DNA from: JAXGTO01 sp040774885
GTDB taxonomy: Bacteria; Actinomycetota; Coriobacteriia; Coriobacteriales; Eggerthellaceae
Assembly (NCBI GenBank): GCA_040774885.1
Contig: JAXGTO010000048.1
Location: 1-6,721, forward strand
Direction of reading: 5' to 3'
DNA length: 6,721 nt
Shown here: piece after piece, positions 1 through 6,685 of the stretch
Layout of the letters: the number at the start of each line of letters is the position of its first letter
Position numbering within the stretch: the stretch's first letter is position 1
Notes under the pieces: model-generated
Database searches by the model: none
The model's input: only the letters and a program-made list of their open reading frames with translations
What the model was told of the DNA's origin: nothing
Made by a program: the position numbers and the translations under genes

Positions 1-36
1 ATTCGCAAAGGGGTCCATGGGTTTGCCCCGCATCCG
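1..36. repeat. Left copy of 36-bp terminal direct repeat
   Basis: The first 36 bases are identical, in the same orientation, to the last 36 bases of the window. Within it, GCAAA and TTTGC flank a CCATGG core, and GGGG can alternatively pair with CCCC, so it can fold into a small hairpin. The bases from about 27 on (CCCCGCATC...GGG...AGCGTCCATGC, to 52) also resemble 6350-6381, so the repeat belongs to a wider intergenic family. It may be a circular overlap, or a genomic repeat at which the sequence was cut. Confidence 0.9.
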
Positions 37-46
37 GGTAGAGCGT

Positions 47-134
47 CCATGCGGGCGGGCGCTTCCACCCTTCCTCATCGCTTGAGCAGCGCCAGTGCGC
101 TGCGCTCGTCGGGCGGGTGCTTCCACCCTTCCTC
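47..134 (+). repeat. Two copies of a 30-bp GC-rich intergenic repeat around a hairpin (left module)
   Basis: Copy 1 is 47-76 and copy 2 is 105-134; both end in CTTCCACCCTTCCTC and carry GGGCGGG upstream. Compared with the copy at 6389-6418 they match at 26 and 25 of 30 positions. Between them lies a perfect hairpin: GCAGCGC at 86-92, loop CAGT, GCGCTGC at 97-103. The order repeat, hairpin, CGGGCG is conserved in the right flank from 6264, so the whole roughly 70-bp module is repeated in direct orientation. No coding function is suggested; it looks like a dispersed intergenic element. Confidence 0.75.
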
Positions 135-160
135 CTCGCTTTCGCCACGGCCGAGCACGT

Positions 161-298
161 GAAATTAACAAAAAGCGGCACTTTCCGCGATTTTTCATGC
201 GCAATTTCGTCGAAATCAAAGTTTTGGAAGCAAAACCGCAGGTCACGGATTTTCGAGCTCATCGACAATCGCGGAAAGTGCCCGATTTTGTTAATTTT
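161..298. repeat. 138-bp inverted-repeat element with nested hairpins
   Basis: The arms at 161-192 and 267-298 are inverted copies of each other, 28 of 32 positions pairing, with a three-base mismatched block in the middle. The outer ends read AAATTAACAAAA and the inner ends CACTTTCCGCGATT. The 74-base interior has its own symmetric parts: ATTTCG-T-CGAAAT at 204-216 and GTTTTG-GAAG-CAAAAC at 221-236. The left arm also holds GCGG (175-178) and CCGC (185-188) flanked by A and T runs, which could act as a weak terminator. It is AT-richer than its surroundings. Possible identities are a small non-autonomous mobile element, a structured RNA or a dispersed palindromic repeat. There is no evident target-site duplication. 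Confidence 0.8.
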
Positions 299-326
299 CG
301 CGGCATCCCGTTGTCACTGGTGCATT

Positions 327-484
327 CCAGCCGTTTTCTCGACCCAGCGCCAACTGCGGAACGGCCCCGATCTGCTCGCGGCTCGCGTGTCAGCTGTCTC
401 CTCTTCCCAGTGCCGGCTTCAGAACGGCCCCGATCTGCTCGCGGCTCGCATATCGGCTGCCTCCTCGTCCCGCTGTCGGCTGCT
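327..484 (+). repeat. 63-bp imperfect tandem repeat, about 2.5 units
   Basis: Two full units lie at 359-421 and 422-484 and agree at 53 of 63 positions; their first 28 bases are identical and begin GAACGGCCCCGATCTGCTCG. A decayed partial unit at 327-358 matches the corresponding part of unit 1 at 21 of 32 positions. The period is a multiple of three, so frames crossing it show a 21-residue amino-acid repeat, but nothing else supports translation. It may be a minisatellite-like intergenic repeat or a set of binding sites. Confidence 0.85.
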
Positions 485-626
485 TTCTTCCTGGGTGACA
501 AAAGGAAATTCGGACCGTGCGGGCGGGCATTTCCATTTGCCGTGTGATTTAGCTGAAAGCGCTTCAAGCGGCTTGACGATAGGCGTAAAGTTGGAATCTG
601 ACCTGTACAACCCAATGGCGGATGGC

Positions 627-723
627 AAGCAATCCATCGATGGCCACGAATTATCGAGCCCGCTGCTCCTGGCGATGGTTCGCGCGGAAGGAAAGAAGCA
701 ATCCACCGATGACCGATCGAGCC
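627..723 (+). repeat. 69-bp offset duplication across the oxidoreductase start
   Basis: AAGCAATCCATCGATGGCC at 627-645 recurs as AAGCAATCCACCGATGACC at 696-714 (17 of 19 identical), and TCGAGCC follows both (654-660 and 717-723). Each copy contains an ATG at the same place, at 640 and 709. The offset of 69 bases equals 23 codons, so both ATGs are in the oxidoreductase frame. The gene therefore carries a duplicated start region, and the upstream ATGs (622, 640) remain possible starts. Confidence 0.75.
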
Positions 724-2442
724 ACTGAGAACCCTTCCGAAAAGCGCCGCGTCGTCATCATCGGCGCAGGGCCTGCCGGAATAACCTGCGGAACCGAATT
801 GCTGCGCCAAGCGCCCGACCGCTTCGACGTTTGCATTCTTGAAGCCACCGACACCATCGGCGGCATCTCGCGCACGGTTCGCGCCGGAGGCAACCGCATG
901 GACATCGGCGGCCATCGCTTTTTCTCGAAAGACGAGCGCATCATGCACTGGTGGGAGAGCATCCTGCCGCTCCAAGGTGCCCCTGCTTATGACGACAAGG
1001 AACTCGGACGCCCTTCGTTTTCCGTGGAAGGCGGCCCGGACCCCCAGGTCGTCGACGAAGTCATGCTCAAACGCCATCGCATTTCGCGCATCTTCTACGA
1101 TGACGCCTTCTTCGATTACCCCATCTCGCTCAAAGCCTCCACCCTGCGCTCGCTTGGTTTTGCGCGCACGCTGTCCGTAGGCTGCTCATATCTCAAGTCG
1201 GCCGTGCGCAAGCTGCCCGACACATCGCTCGAGAATTTCTATGTCAACCGCTTCGGGCGCAAGTTGTATTCGATGTTCTTCGAGGGTTACACCGAAAAGG
1301 TGTGGGGGCGCCATCCGCGCGATATCTCAGCTGACTGGGGATCGCAGCGCGTGAAGGGGCTGTCCATCCGCGCGGTGATAAAGGACATGCTCAGCCGCAC
1401 GCCCAAAAGCGATGACGAAACCGAAACCAGCCTGATCAAGGGTTTCTACTATCCCAAGCTCGGCCCCGGCCAGCTGTGGGAGACCGCTGCCGACGAATTC
1501 CGTCGCCGCGGTGGAACCATCCACATGGGAACGCGGGCGGACCGCTTGTCCTTCGATGCCCAGGGGCGCGTCGCGTCGGTCCATTGCGTCGACGCAAGCG
1601 GCGCTTCGTTCACCATCCCCTGCGACGAAGCGGTGTCGTCCATTCCGCTGGTGGACGTTGCACGTGCCGCCGGCGATGCCATGCCTGCTGATGCGCGGCG
1701 TGTGGCCGAGGGTTTGCCGTACCGCGATTTCGTGACGGTGGGACTTTTGGTGGACCGCCTATCCATCGGAAACCGCACCGATATTCCCACGTTGGGCAAC
1801 ATCGTTCCCGACAATTGGATCTACGTGCAAGATGCCAAGGTGAAGTTGGGTCGCCTGCAAATCTTCAACAATTGGTCGCCTTACCTGGTCGAAGACGCGC
1901 GCCATACCGTGTGGGTGGGGCTGGAGTACTTCTGCGAAGAAGGCGATGCGTTCTGGTGCCTCTCTGACGAAGAATGCATCGAGTATGCCCGCCAAGAATT
2001 GGCGAAGATAGGCATCATCACCGCCGAACAGCCTATTTTGCAGGCGCATCGCGAACGGGTGCCCAAAGCGTATCCTGCCTATTTCGATACCTACGAAGAC
2101 ATCGATGTTCTGCGCGATTGGCTGCAATCCGTGCCCAATCTCTATTGCGTGGGGCGCAACGGCCAGCATCGCTACAACAATATGGATCACTCCATGCTCA
2201 CGGCGTTGTATACCGCCGATCTGCTGTGCGGCGGTGCGGTTACCCAGCGCGACATCTGGAGCGTCAACACCGAAACGTCGTATCAAGAGTCTTCTGACGA
2301 TGGCAATGGCTCTGGTCAGTCGGAATCTTGCGAGGCGCAGCGCAATCAGGAGAATCAGGAAGGCACCGAGCCCAAAAGCTCGGGTATAGCAGCCATGGCG
2401 CGCTTTGGCGTTACGACAGAAGCTGCGACCACAGCGGATTGA
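709..2442 (+). CDS. NAD(P)/FAD-dependent oxidoreductase, amine-oxidase/protoporphyrinogen-oxidase-like family
   Basis: A predicted 577-residue soluble flavoprotein. The N-terminal Rossmann motif is GAGPAG at residues 19-24, followed by the ribose-binding acid E45 in ILEA and by TIGGISRT (49-56). RMDIGGHRFFSK (63-74) is the usual second FAD contact of this group. A central FEGYTEKVWG segment and the C-terminal GRNGQHRYNNMDHS stretch (from 482) are characteristic of the COG1232-type enzymes that occur in surface-polysaccharide loci and are relatives of UDP-galactopyranose mutase. The substrate cannot be read from sequence. From about residue 520 a polar tail follows, rich in Ser, Gln, Glu and Asn with an in-frame NQE-NQE repeat, which is not part of the enzyme fold. 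ATG 709 is chosen because it puts the FAD motif at the usual distance from the N-terminus and follows a purine-rich GGAAGGAAAGAAG; in-frame ATGs at 640 and 622 are possible. The 3' end overlaps the convergent membrane gene by 32 bp. Confidence 0.92.
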   Translation: MTDRATENPSEKRRVVIIGAGPAGITCGTELLRQAPDRFDVCILEATDTIGGISRTVRAGGNRMDIGGHRFFSKDERIMHWWESILPLQGAPAYDDKELGRPSFSVEGGPDPQVVDEVMLKRHRISRIFYDDAFFDYPISLKASTLRSLGFARTLSVGCSYLKSAVRKLPDTSLENFYVNRFGRKLYSMFFEGYTEKVWGRHPRDISADWGSQRVKGLSIRAVIKDMLSRTPKSDDETETSLIKGFYYPKLGPGQLWETAADEFRRRGGTIHMGTRADRLSFDAQGRVASVHCVDASGASFTIPCDEAVSSIPLVDVARAAGDAMPADARRVAEGLPYRDFVTVGLLVDRLSIGNRTDIPTLGNIVPDNWIYVQDAKVKLGRLQIFNNWSPYLVEDARHTVWVGLEYFCEEGDAFWCLSDEECIEYARQELAKIGIITAEQPILQAHRERVPKAYPAYFDTYEDIDVLRDWLQSVPNLYCVGRNGQHRYNNMDHSMLTALYTADLLCGGAVTQRDIWSVNTETSYQESSDDGNGSGQSESCEAQRNQENQEGTEPKSSGIAAMARFGVTTEAATTAD

Positions 2443-3955
2443 TCGACGCATAGTCGACACCGCTGGGACATGAGTCCTTCGTGGTAAGGAACAAAACCAG
2501 CACGATGGCGAAGACGACGGCCAGTGCCGCCGCTGCCACTACCACTCCGCCCATCACGCGTTCGGCTTTCAAGCTGCCGGAATCGTGCGAACGTTGAAGC
2601 GCACCGAGTGCACCCATCGCCGCCGCCAAGGCGAACAAGAATGCGAAGTCGAGTTGGTAGCGCCCCACCATTCCACCCACTTCGGCGTCGAGCACGCAGA
2701 GCACCACGCCGCTGACGAACAAGATGGCGATGACGGCTTGGCAGGTTTTGCGGCCGCGCAAAGCGAATCCACCTGCTGCCAGCCATAGGAAGGGGAAGCA
2801 AGCCAAAAGCCCGCCGCCCATGGCTTCGACGTAATTGCCTGCATTCCAGGCTGCACCCAAATCGGCCGGTTGCAAGAAAGGGAACGTCGTGCTGAACGCA
2901 GGCGGTTGCAGCAGGTAGTTCCACAAGCCCAGCCAGATGCGGTCCGCCGCATAGCCATGGTGGGAAAGGTCGACGGCGGTCAGGTTGTAATTCGACCCGA
3001 AATCGAGCGGCGATCCGAAGCGCGCGGCGTTGTACCACGCCAAGCCGGAGGCAACGACCACGAAGGGGAGCGCCAGCGCGCAAAGGTCACGGGCCAGCTT
3101 TGCGCCTCGGTGCGTTTTGATGACGCGCACCAGGGGGAAGATTCCCAAAAGCGCCACGATCCCCAAAGTGGGGCGGCATCCGAAGATGGCGGCGACGCAA
3201 ACTGCGCCCGCCAGCAAGAATCCCGTCCGGCCTTCGCGATAGGCGCGCAGCCAGAAATACAGCCCCCACGCCGCCAGGGCCAGCGCCGAGACGACCGGAA
3301 TCTGATAGAGCGTTGCCGACATGAAGGCGAAGGGGAGCGCGGAAGCCGCCGCAGCTCCTGCGAATACGGCAATCGTCGGCCCGCGGCGGGGACTGCCGAA
3401 AAGATGGCGCGCCGCATACCCTGTCAGTGCCGCCAAGCCGGCCAGATACAGCCATAGGCACAGCAGCACCGGGATGCCGGTGGGCAGCGAAGCGCCGCCC
3501 GTTATCAGGTGGAAGGGAACATAGAACACCAGACAGGGGATCACGCCGAAATACACGTAGTACGATCCATCGTGATAAGCGGTGTCCCATAGGTAGTCTT
3601 CGTCCGTTTGCTCTTCGAGGGCATCGCGCGCCTCGGTGTCATAGGGGTTGTCCATTTCCTGCAGCCACTGGGGCGGTTCTGCAGAAAGGGATAGGCGACC
3701 CGATAGCAAGGCATCGGCCAGCTGGTCGTATTCTGATTGGGCGTCTTCGTCGTACCAGATAGGCGCACCCGTTTCGTCATAGGGCCCCGTCGAAGAAATT
3801 CCCAGATACCAAGAACCGAACGCGCACATCAGCGCTGCCACCGCCATCATGGCGATTGCTGCGGCGACAATGAGGCCGCGGCGCATGCTGCCAGCGCCCT
3901 TGGCGCGGCTTGCGGTCGGCTCTGCGGCATGCTTCGGACTCATACGGCTTCCCAT
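2411..3955 (-). CDS. Polytopic membrane protein, putative GT-C-like glycosyltransferase (short paralogue)
   Basis: A 514-residue integral membrane protein with about 11-12 hydrophobic segments. One is near 27-48, a cluster spans 133-306, another cluster spans 379-452, and the last is near 469-490. After the first segment comes a loop with SEYDQLA (74-80), NPYD (103-106) and YHDGSYYVYFGVIP (127-140). Further motifs are TLYQIP (215-220), GCRP (259-262), WYNAARFGSPLDFG (307-320), TTFPFLQ (356-362) and GRYQLDF (431-437). Acidic residues in the first outer loop before a multi-span core fit a GT-C-type lipid-linked sugar transferase, but I do not recognise a characterised member. All these motifs recur in the upstream neighbour, so the two are tandem paralogues. 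Its ATG directly follows the neighbour's TAG stop, so translation is probably coupled; a second ATG at 3943, preceded by GGGAAG, is an alternative start. The short tail after the last span contains a cysteine. The end overlaps the convergent oxidoreductase. Confidence 0.9.
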   Translation of the reverse strand: MGSRMSPKHAAEPTASRAKGAGSMRRGLIVAAAIAMMAVAALMCAFGSWYLGISSTGPYDETGAPIWYDEDAQSEYDQLADALLSGRLSLSAEPPQWLQEMDNPYDTEARDALEEQTDEDYLWDTAYHDGSYYVYFGVIPCLVFYVPFHLITGGASLPTGIPVLLCLWLYLAGLAALTGYAARHLFGSPRRGPTIAVFAGAAAASALPFAFMSATLYQIPVVSALALAAWGLYFWLRAYREGRTGFLLAGAVCVAAIFGCRPTLGIVALLGIFPLVRVIKTHRGAKLARDLCALALPFVVVASGLAWYNAARFGSPLDFGSNYNLTAVDLSHHGYAADRIWLGLWNYLLQPPAFSTTFPFLQPADLGAAWNAGNYVEAMGGGLLACFPFLWLAAGGFALRGRKTCQAVIAILFVSGVVLCVLDAEVGGMVGRYQLDFAFLFALAAAMGALGALQRSHDSGSLKAERVMGGVVVAAAALAVVFAIVLVLFLTTKDSCPSGVDYASINPLWSQLLS

Positions 3956-6115
3956 CTACAGCCACCAGCAAAAGGTTTGGCGCAAGTACTCCCAAGTAGC
4001 AGGGTCGCTGCCGGCCATGGTGTTGCAGGCGGAGTTGTCGAACGACAAGAAGAATACCAGCAAGAAGTATGCCATGGTGGCAGCTGTCGCAGCATAGAGC
4101 AATTTGAGCGGCAGGGACTGTTCACGTGCGGGAGCGACCATGGCGTCGGGCTTGTCGGGGCCCGTGGGTGAATCGGCCGTCGGACTTCCGAACCACGACA
4201 GCGTCGCAAGTGCGGCGGCGAAGGCCAGAAACAAGCTGAAGTCCTGATAGTAGCGCCCCAAGATTCCCGATGCCTGTATATCGAAACAGCACAGCACCAC
4301 GGCCGCGGCGGCCAGCGCAGCCACGGTCCAGAACAGCAGGGGACGCCTGCGGCGCGTGCCGGCGGCTGCCAACGCGGTCCACAAAAACGGCTGGCAAGCC
4401 AGCACTCCGCCCGCCATGGGCTCGATGATGGTCATGCCCTCGTAGGTCGTCGATGCATCAGCCACCTGCAAAAACGGGAACGAGGTGGTTGCTTGGGCCG
4501 GCTGGATGAAGTAGGCGAACAAGCCATCCACCAAGCGAGCGGGATCGTTTCCCCGCAGCGTCATGTTGTTGCCGGCAAGGTTGCGGCTGGCGCCGAAGTC
4601 GAAGGGCGACCCGAACCGTACGGCGTTGTACCACATCAGCCCGAGGGCCACCAGCGCAAAGGGCACGGCGATGGCACACAGCGGAGCCGCCCGATTTCCC
4701 TTTCCGCGGCGCCAGAGCGCAATGGCCAGGGGAATGGCGAACAATGCGAACAGCAGGAACTGCGGCCGGCATCCGGCGACGAGCGCCATGCACAGCGACC
4801 CGCCGGCGACAAAGGCGATGCGGCTGCGATTTCCCGTCGCCTCAAGCCCGCGCAGCCACAAGAACAGCCCCCATACGACAAAGGCGCGCGCGAAGGCGAA
4901 TGGCACCTGATAAAGGGTGGGGCGACTCAAACCGAACAGGAGCCCGCTGCAGGCGAAGACTCCGGCGTATACCAGCAAGAACACGCCCAGCGAAGTGCGG
5001 GGGAACCAGCGGCGCACGCACGCGCGCAGCAAGGCGAACAATCCCACGGTGAACAGCAGGGCGCCCACCAGCACGGCCAGTGCGTTTGGAAGGTCGCAAC
5101 CGGTTATCAGGTAGAACGGCAGGTAACACAGCAGCTCGGGGACGATGCCGAAGTACACGTAGTACGAGCCATCGTAATAGGCCGCATCCCCCATGGCCCA
5201 TTCGCCCGTTTGCGCGCCCATCTGGTCACGGATTCCGGGGTCGTAGGGGTCGTCCACCTGCGAGAGCCAATCGGGGACGGACAGGTCGAGCGACAAGCTG
5301 CCTTGGGCCAGCGAATGGGCCAGTTCGTCGTATTCGCTGTTGCCGTAATCCCAATACCAGTCCTGTTGGATCAACGTGACAGGCGCCGATCCGTCCCAGT
5401 CATCTGCGTTGTAAAACGGAGTGGCAATCGACACCCAATTGGCGTGCGACAGCACGCCCACGCACACAAGCCCCAGCGCCAAGGCCAGCGCCGTGCCCCG
5501 TGCCCCGCGCGCCATGCGGCCGGTATCCAGGGCGGGCAGCCGATGCAGCGCGCTTTTGGGGCGCAGCGCGTACAGCAGCAGCAAGATGCCTGCCAGCAGG
5601 GCGAAGCGCAAGAGATTGAACGAGAAGGGCCGCACCGTATCGAGCTCGATGCTCTCGATGGTCAGCGGATAGGAATTCTGCTGCAGCTGTTCGCCGGAAT
5701 CCTCGTTGTATGCACTCGATTGCGGGAAGGTGATGCGCAGACTGGTCAGGTTGCCATAAGCATGCAGATTCTGAGTGCAGCTGGTGCTGTTGGACGGCAG
5801 CATCTCGACGGCGGGCAGGTCGTAGGCTTCGCTTGTGCCGTCATCGGTGATGGAATAGTTGGCGTAAACCGGTTGGTCGGCCTGGTCGTCGGCAAAGGTG
5901 ATGCGGATGTTGGACACAGGCGTATCCAGATCGGTGAATTCCAAGGCATCATCGGCGCTGTCGATAACGGTTGCATCGTCGGTCAGCACGACGGGGTCGT
6001 TGCCCAGCGTAGTCCAGAAGTTCACGTTGAACAGGAATATCTCGGCGGCCAGGGCGATGGCGACGATGCAGGCGATGCGCAACGGCAGCGTCAGGCGTCT
6101 GCTGGGTGCTGCCAC
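3956..6115 (-). CDS. Polytopic membrane protein with N-terminal extracytoplasmic domain, putative GT-C-like glycosyltransferase (long paralogue)
   Basis: A 719-residue protein counted from GTG at 6115. A first span (about 11-30) is followed by a polar region of about 130 residues (33-165) with alternating patterns such as NIRITFA, SLRITF and TIESIELD, suggesting a beta-sandwich outside the membrane. A second span lies at about 168-184 and a third at about 205-228. The part shared with the downstream paralogue then begins: EYDELAHSLAQGSLSL (261-276), DDPYD (288-292), YYDGSYYVYFGIVPELL (313-329), TLYQVP (400-405), GCRP (448-451), WYNAVRFGSPFDFG (495-508), TTSFPFLQ (543-550), EPMAGG (565-570) and GRYYQDF (620-626). 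A polar linker (about 643-667) precedes the last span (671-692), and the tail has two cysteines. The fold is compatible with a lipid-linked sugar transferase; substrate unknown. An in-frame TTG at 6226 would add 37 residues but has no ribosome site, whereas GGAGGT precedes the GTG. It is the first gene of a two-gene transcript. Confidence 0.9.
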   Translation of the reverse strand: MAAPSRRLTLPLRIACIVAIALAAEIFLFNVNFWTTLGNDPVVLTDDATVIDSADDALEFTDLDTPVSNIRITFADDQADQPVYANYSITDDGTSEAYDLPAVEMLPSNSTSCTQNLHAYGNLTSLRITFPQSSAYNEDSGEQLQQNSYPLTIESIELDTVRPFSFNLLRFALLAGILLLLYALRPKSALHRLPALDTGRMARGARGTALALALGLVCVGVLSHANWVSIATPFYNADDWDGSAPVTLIQQDWYWDYGNSEYDELAHSLAQGSLSLDLSVPDWLSQVDDPYDPGIRDQMGAQTGEWAMGDAAYYDGSYYVYFGIVPELLCYLPFYLITGCDLPNALAVLVGALLFTVGLFALLRACVRRWFPRTSLGVFLLVYAGVFACSGLLFGLSRPTLYQVPFAFARAFVVWGLFLWLRGLEATGNRSRIAFVAGGSLCMALVAGCRPQFLLFALFAIPLAIALWRRGKGNRAAPLCAIAVPFALVALGLMWYNAVRFGSPFDFGASRNLAGNNMTLRGNDPARLVDGLFAYFIQPAQATTSFPFLQVADASTTYEGMTIIEPMAGGVLACQPFLWTALAAAGTRRRRPLLFWTVAALAAAAVVLCCFDIQASGILGRYYQDFSLFLAFAAALATLSWFGSPTADSPTGPDKPDAMVAPAREQSLPLKLLYAATAATMAYFLLVFFLSFDNSACNTMAGSDPATWEYLRQTFCWWL

Positions 6116-6118
6116 GTG

Positions 6119-6124
6119 ACCTCC
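6119..6124 (-). promoter_or_regulatory. Ribosome binding site of the long membrane protein
   Basis: The complement reads GGAGGT, three bases before the GTG at 6115. It is a near-perfect Shine-Dalgarno core, although the spacing is short. It decides the start, because the more upstream TTG at 6226 has no comparable site and its extra 37 residues include no recognisable signal. Confidence 0.65.
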
Positions 6125-6263
6125 ATCTTCCTGGCTGTTGAGAAAACCTGCGCTTGGGCGCGCAAGCCGCTTTTCATTATGAGCCAACGAGCACGCCAGG
6201 GCGTCACATTCAGGTTTTGCGCACAAGCGCGCAACATGCAGGTAGCATGTGCAGGTAGCGTAT

Positions 6264-6418
6264 CCAGTCGAGCGGGCGCTTCCGCTCTTCCTCTTCGCTT
6301 ACGCAGCCGGCCAGTGCGCTACGGCGCTCAGCCGGGCGAATCTGCGGTACCCCAGCGCATCAGGGCCCGCAGCGTCCATGCAGAGAGCCCAGTCGAGCGG
6401 GCGCTTCCGCCCTTCCTC
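6264..6418 (+). repeat. Two copies of the GC-rich intergenic repeat (right module)
   Basis: The copies at 6264-6293 and 6389-6418 share CCAGTCGAGCGGGCGCTTCC and agree at 29 of 30 positions. Both are in the same orientation as the two copies at 47-134. After the first copy, GCAGCCGGCCAGTGCGCTACGG and a CCGGGCG (6303-6338) parallel the hairpin block of the left module with a few inserted bases. The stretch at 6350-6381 before the second copy resembles 27-52 at the left end. The left and right flanks therefore carry diverged copies of one element. Confidence 0.75.
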
Positions 6419-6457
6419 CCTGCCTCGTTCCCGCTATCGAACGCGAGGTTTGGAATT

Positions 6458-6512
6458 CGTGCCGTACCTCTCTTTTTATATGCATCCAAGCGAAAAACGA
6501 AGTATGGCATCG
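6458..6512. repeat. Imperfect palindrome, first of a related pair
   Basis: TGCCGTACCTC at 6460-6470 pairs with GAAGTATGGCA at 6499-6509, with one G-U wobble and one mismatch. T5 (6473-6477) faces A5 (6493-6497) inside it. The loop includes ATATGCAT. Read on the minus strand, arms and loop resemble the palindrome at 6591-6646, so the two are inverted, diverged copies of one roughly 55-bp element. Confidence 0.7.
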
Positions 6513-6590
6513 ACGTCTGGGCTCACCGTTTCTGCGAACTGGGCAAACGCAACGTCCGACCAATGCGTTGGTCCGAAATGCCTCGCATTT

Positions 6591-6646
6591 TCGTGCCATA
6601 CCTCGTTTTTCGTTCGGGTAATTCAAAAAAGCGAGGTATGGCACGA
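6591..6646. repeat. Strong 15-bp palindrome, second of the pair
   Basis: TCGTGCCATACCTCG at 6591-6605 and its exact reverse complement at 6632-6646 form a perfect 15-bp stem. The stem is extended by T5 (6606-6610) against the A-run at 6625-6630 with one bulged G. The loop is about 14 bases. No T-run follows the stem on either side, so it is not a typical intrinsic terminator. It is best described as a dispersed palindromic repeat or structured RNA. Confidence 0.85.
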
Positions 6647-6685
6647 TTCGGCTGTCAATGACGCCGACTAACGTCCAAGGCCTTG

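Larger units (their letters stand above)
1..708. other. Non-coding, repeat-rich region upstream of the oxidoreductase
   Basis: No convincing gene is present. Long open frames cross the region in several frames but have no family resemblance, no good ribosome site, and arginine/serine/proline-rich content typical of GC-rich non-coding DNA. The region contains, in order: the terminal repeat, two copies of a GC-rich repeat around a hairpin, a large inverted-repeat element, a 63-bp tandem repeat, and a duplicated stretch at the gene start. A weak further relative of the GC-rich repeat may lie at about 515-530. The promoter of the downstream gene must lie here, but only a TTGACG at 573-578 resembles a -35 box and no good -10 box follows it. 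Confidence 0.75.

Noticed and set aside
327..484. CRISPR-like array
   Set aside because: Only two full units, contiguous and without distinct spacers, and no cas gene. It is a tandem repeat.
573..611. Promoter for the oxidoreductase (TTGACG at 573-578, TACAAC at 606-611)
   Set aside because: The two boxes are about 27 bases apart, and no acceptable -10 box sits 16-18 bases after TTGACG, so no site can be assigned.
95..728. Two overlapping plus-strand open frames in the left flank
   Set aside because: They read through the repeats and inverted-repeat element, with Arg/Ser/Pro-rich products and no recognisable domain. Stop-free runs are common in DNA this GC-rich.
259..1077. A minus-strand 272-codon frame across the flank and the oxidoreductase start
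   Set aside because: It is antisense to the conserved FAD-binding motifs and shows no protein-like features.
6541..6605. tRNA-like stretch (GGTCCGAAATGCC near a hairpin and a CGTGCCA)
   Set aside because: No acceptor stem or clover-leaf can be formed and the T-loop consensus is incomplete. The hairpins belong to the palindrome cluster.
4493..6661. A 722-codon open frame on the plus strand, antisense to the long membrane gene
   Set aside because: It mirrors the membrane gene in a GC-rich codon pattern, has hydrophilic Gln/Gly/Arg-rich content without any fold or family signal, lacks a good ribosome site, and runs into the hairpin region. The minus-strand gene has clear membrane spans and paralogue support.
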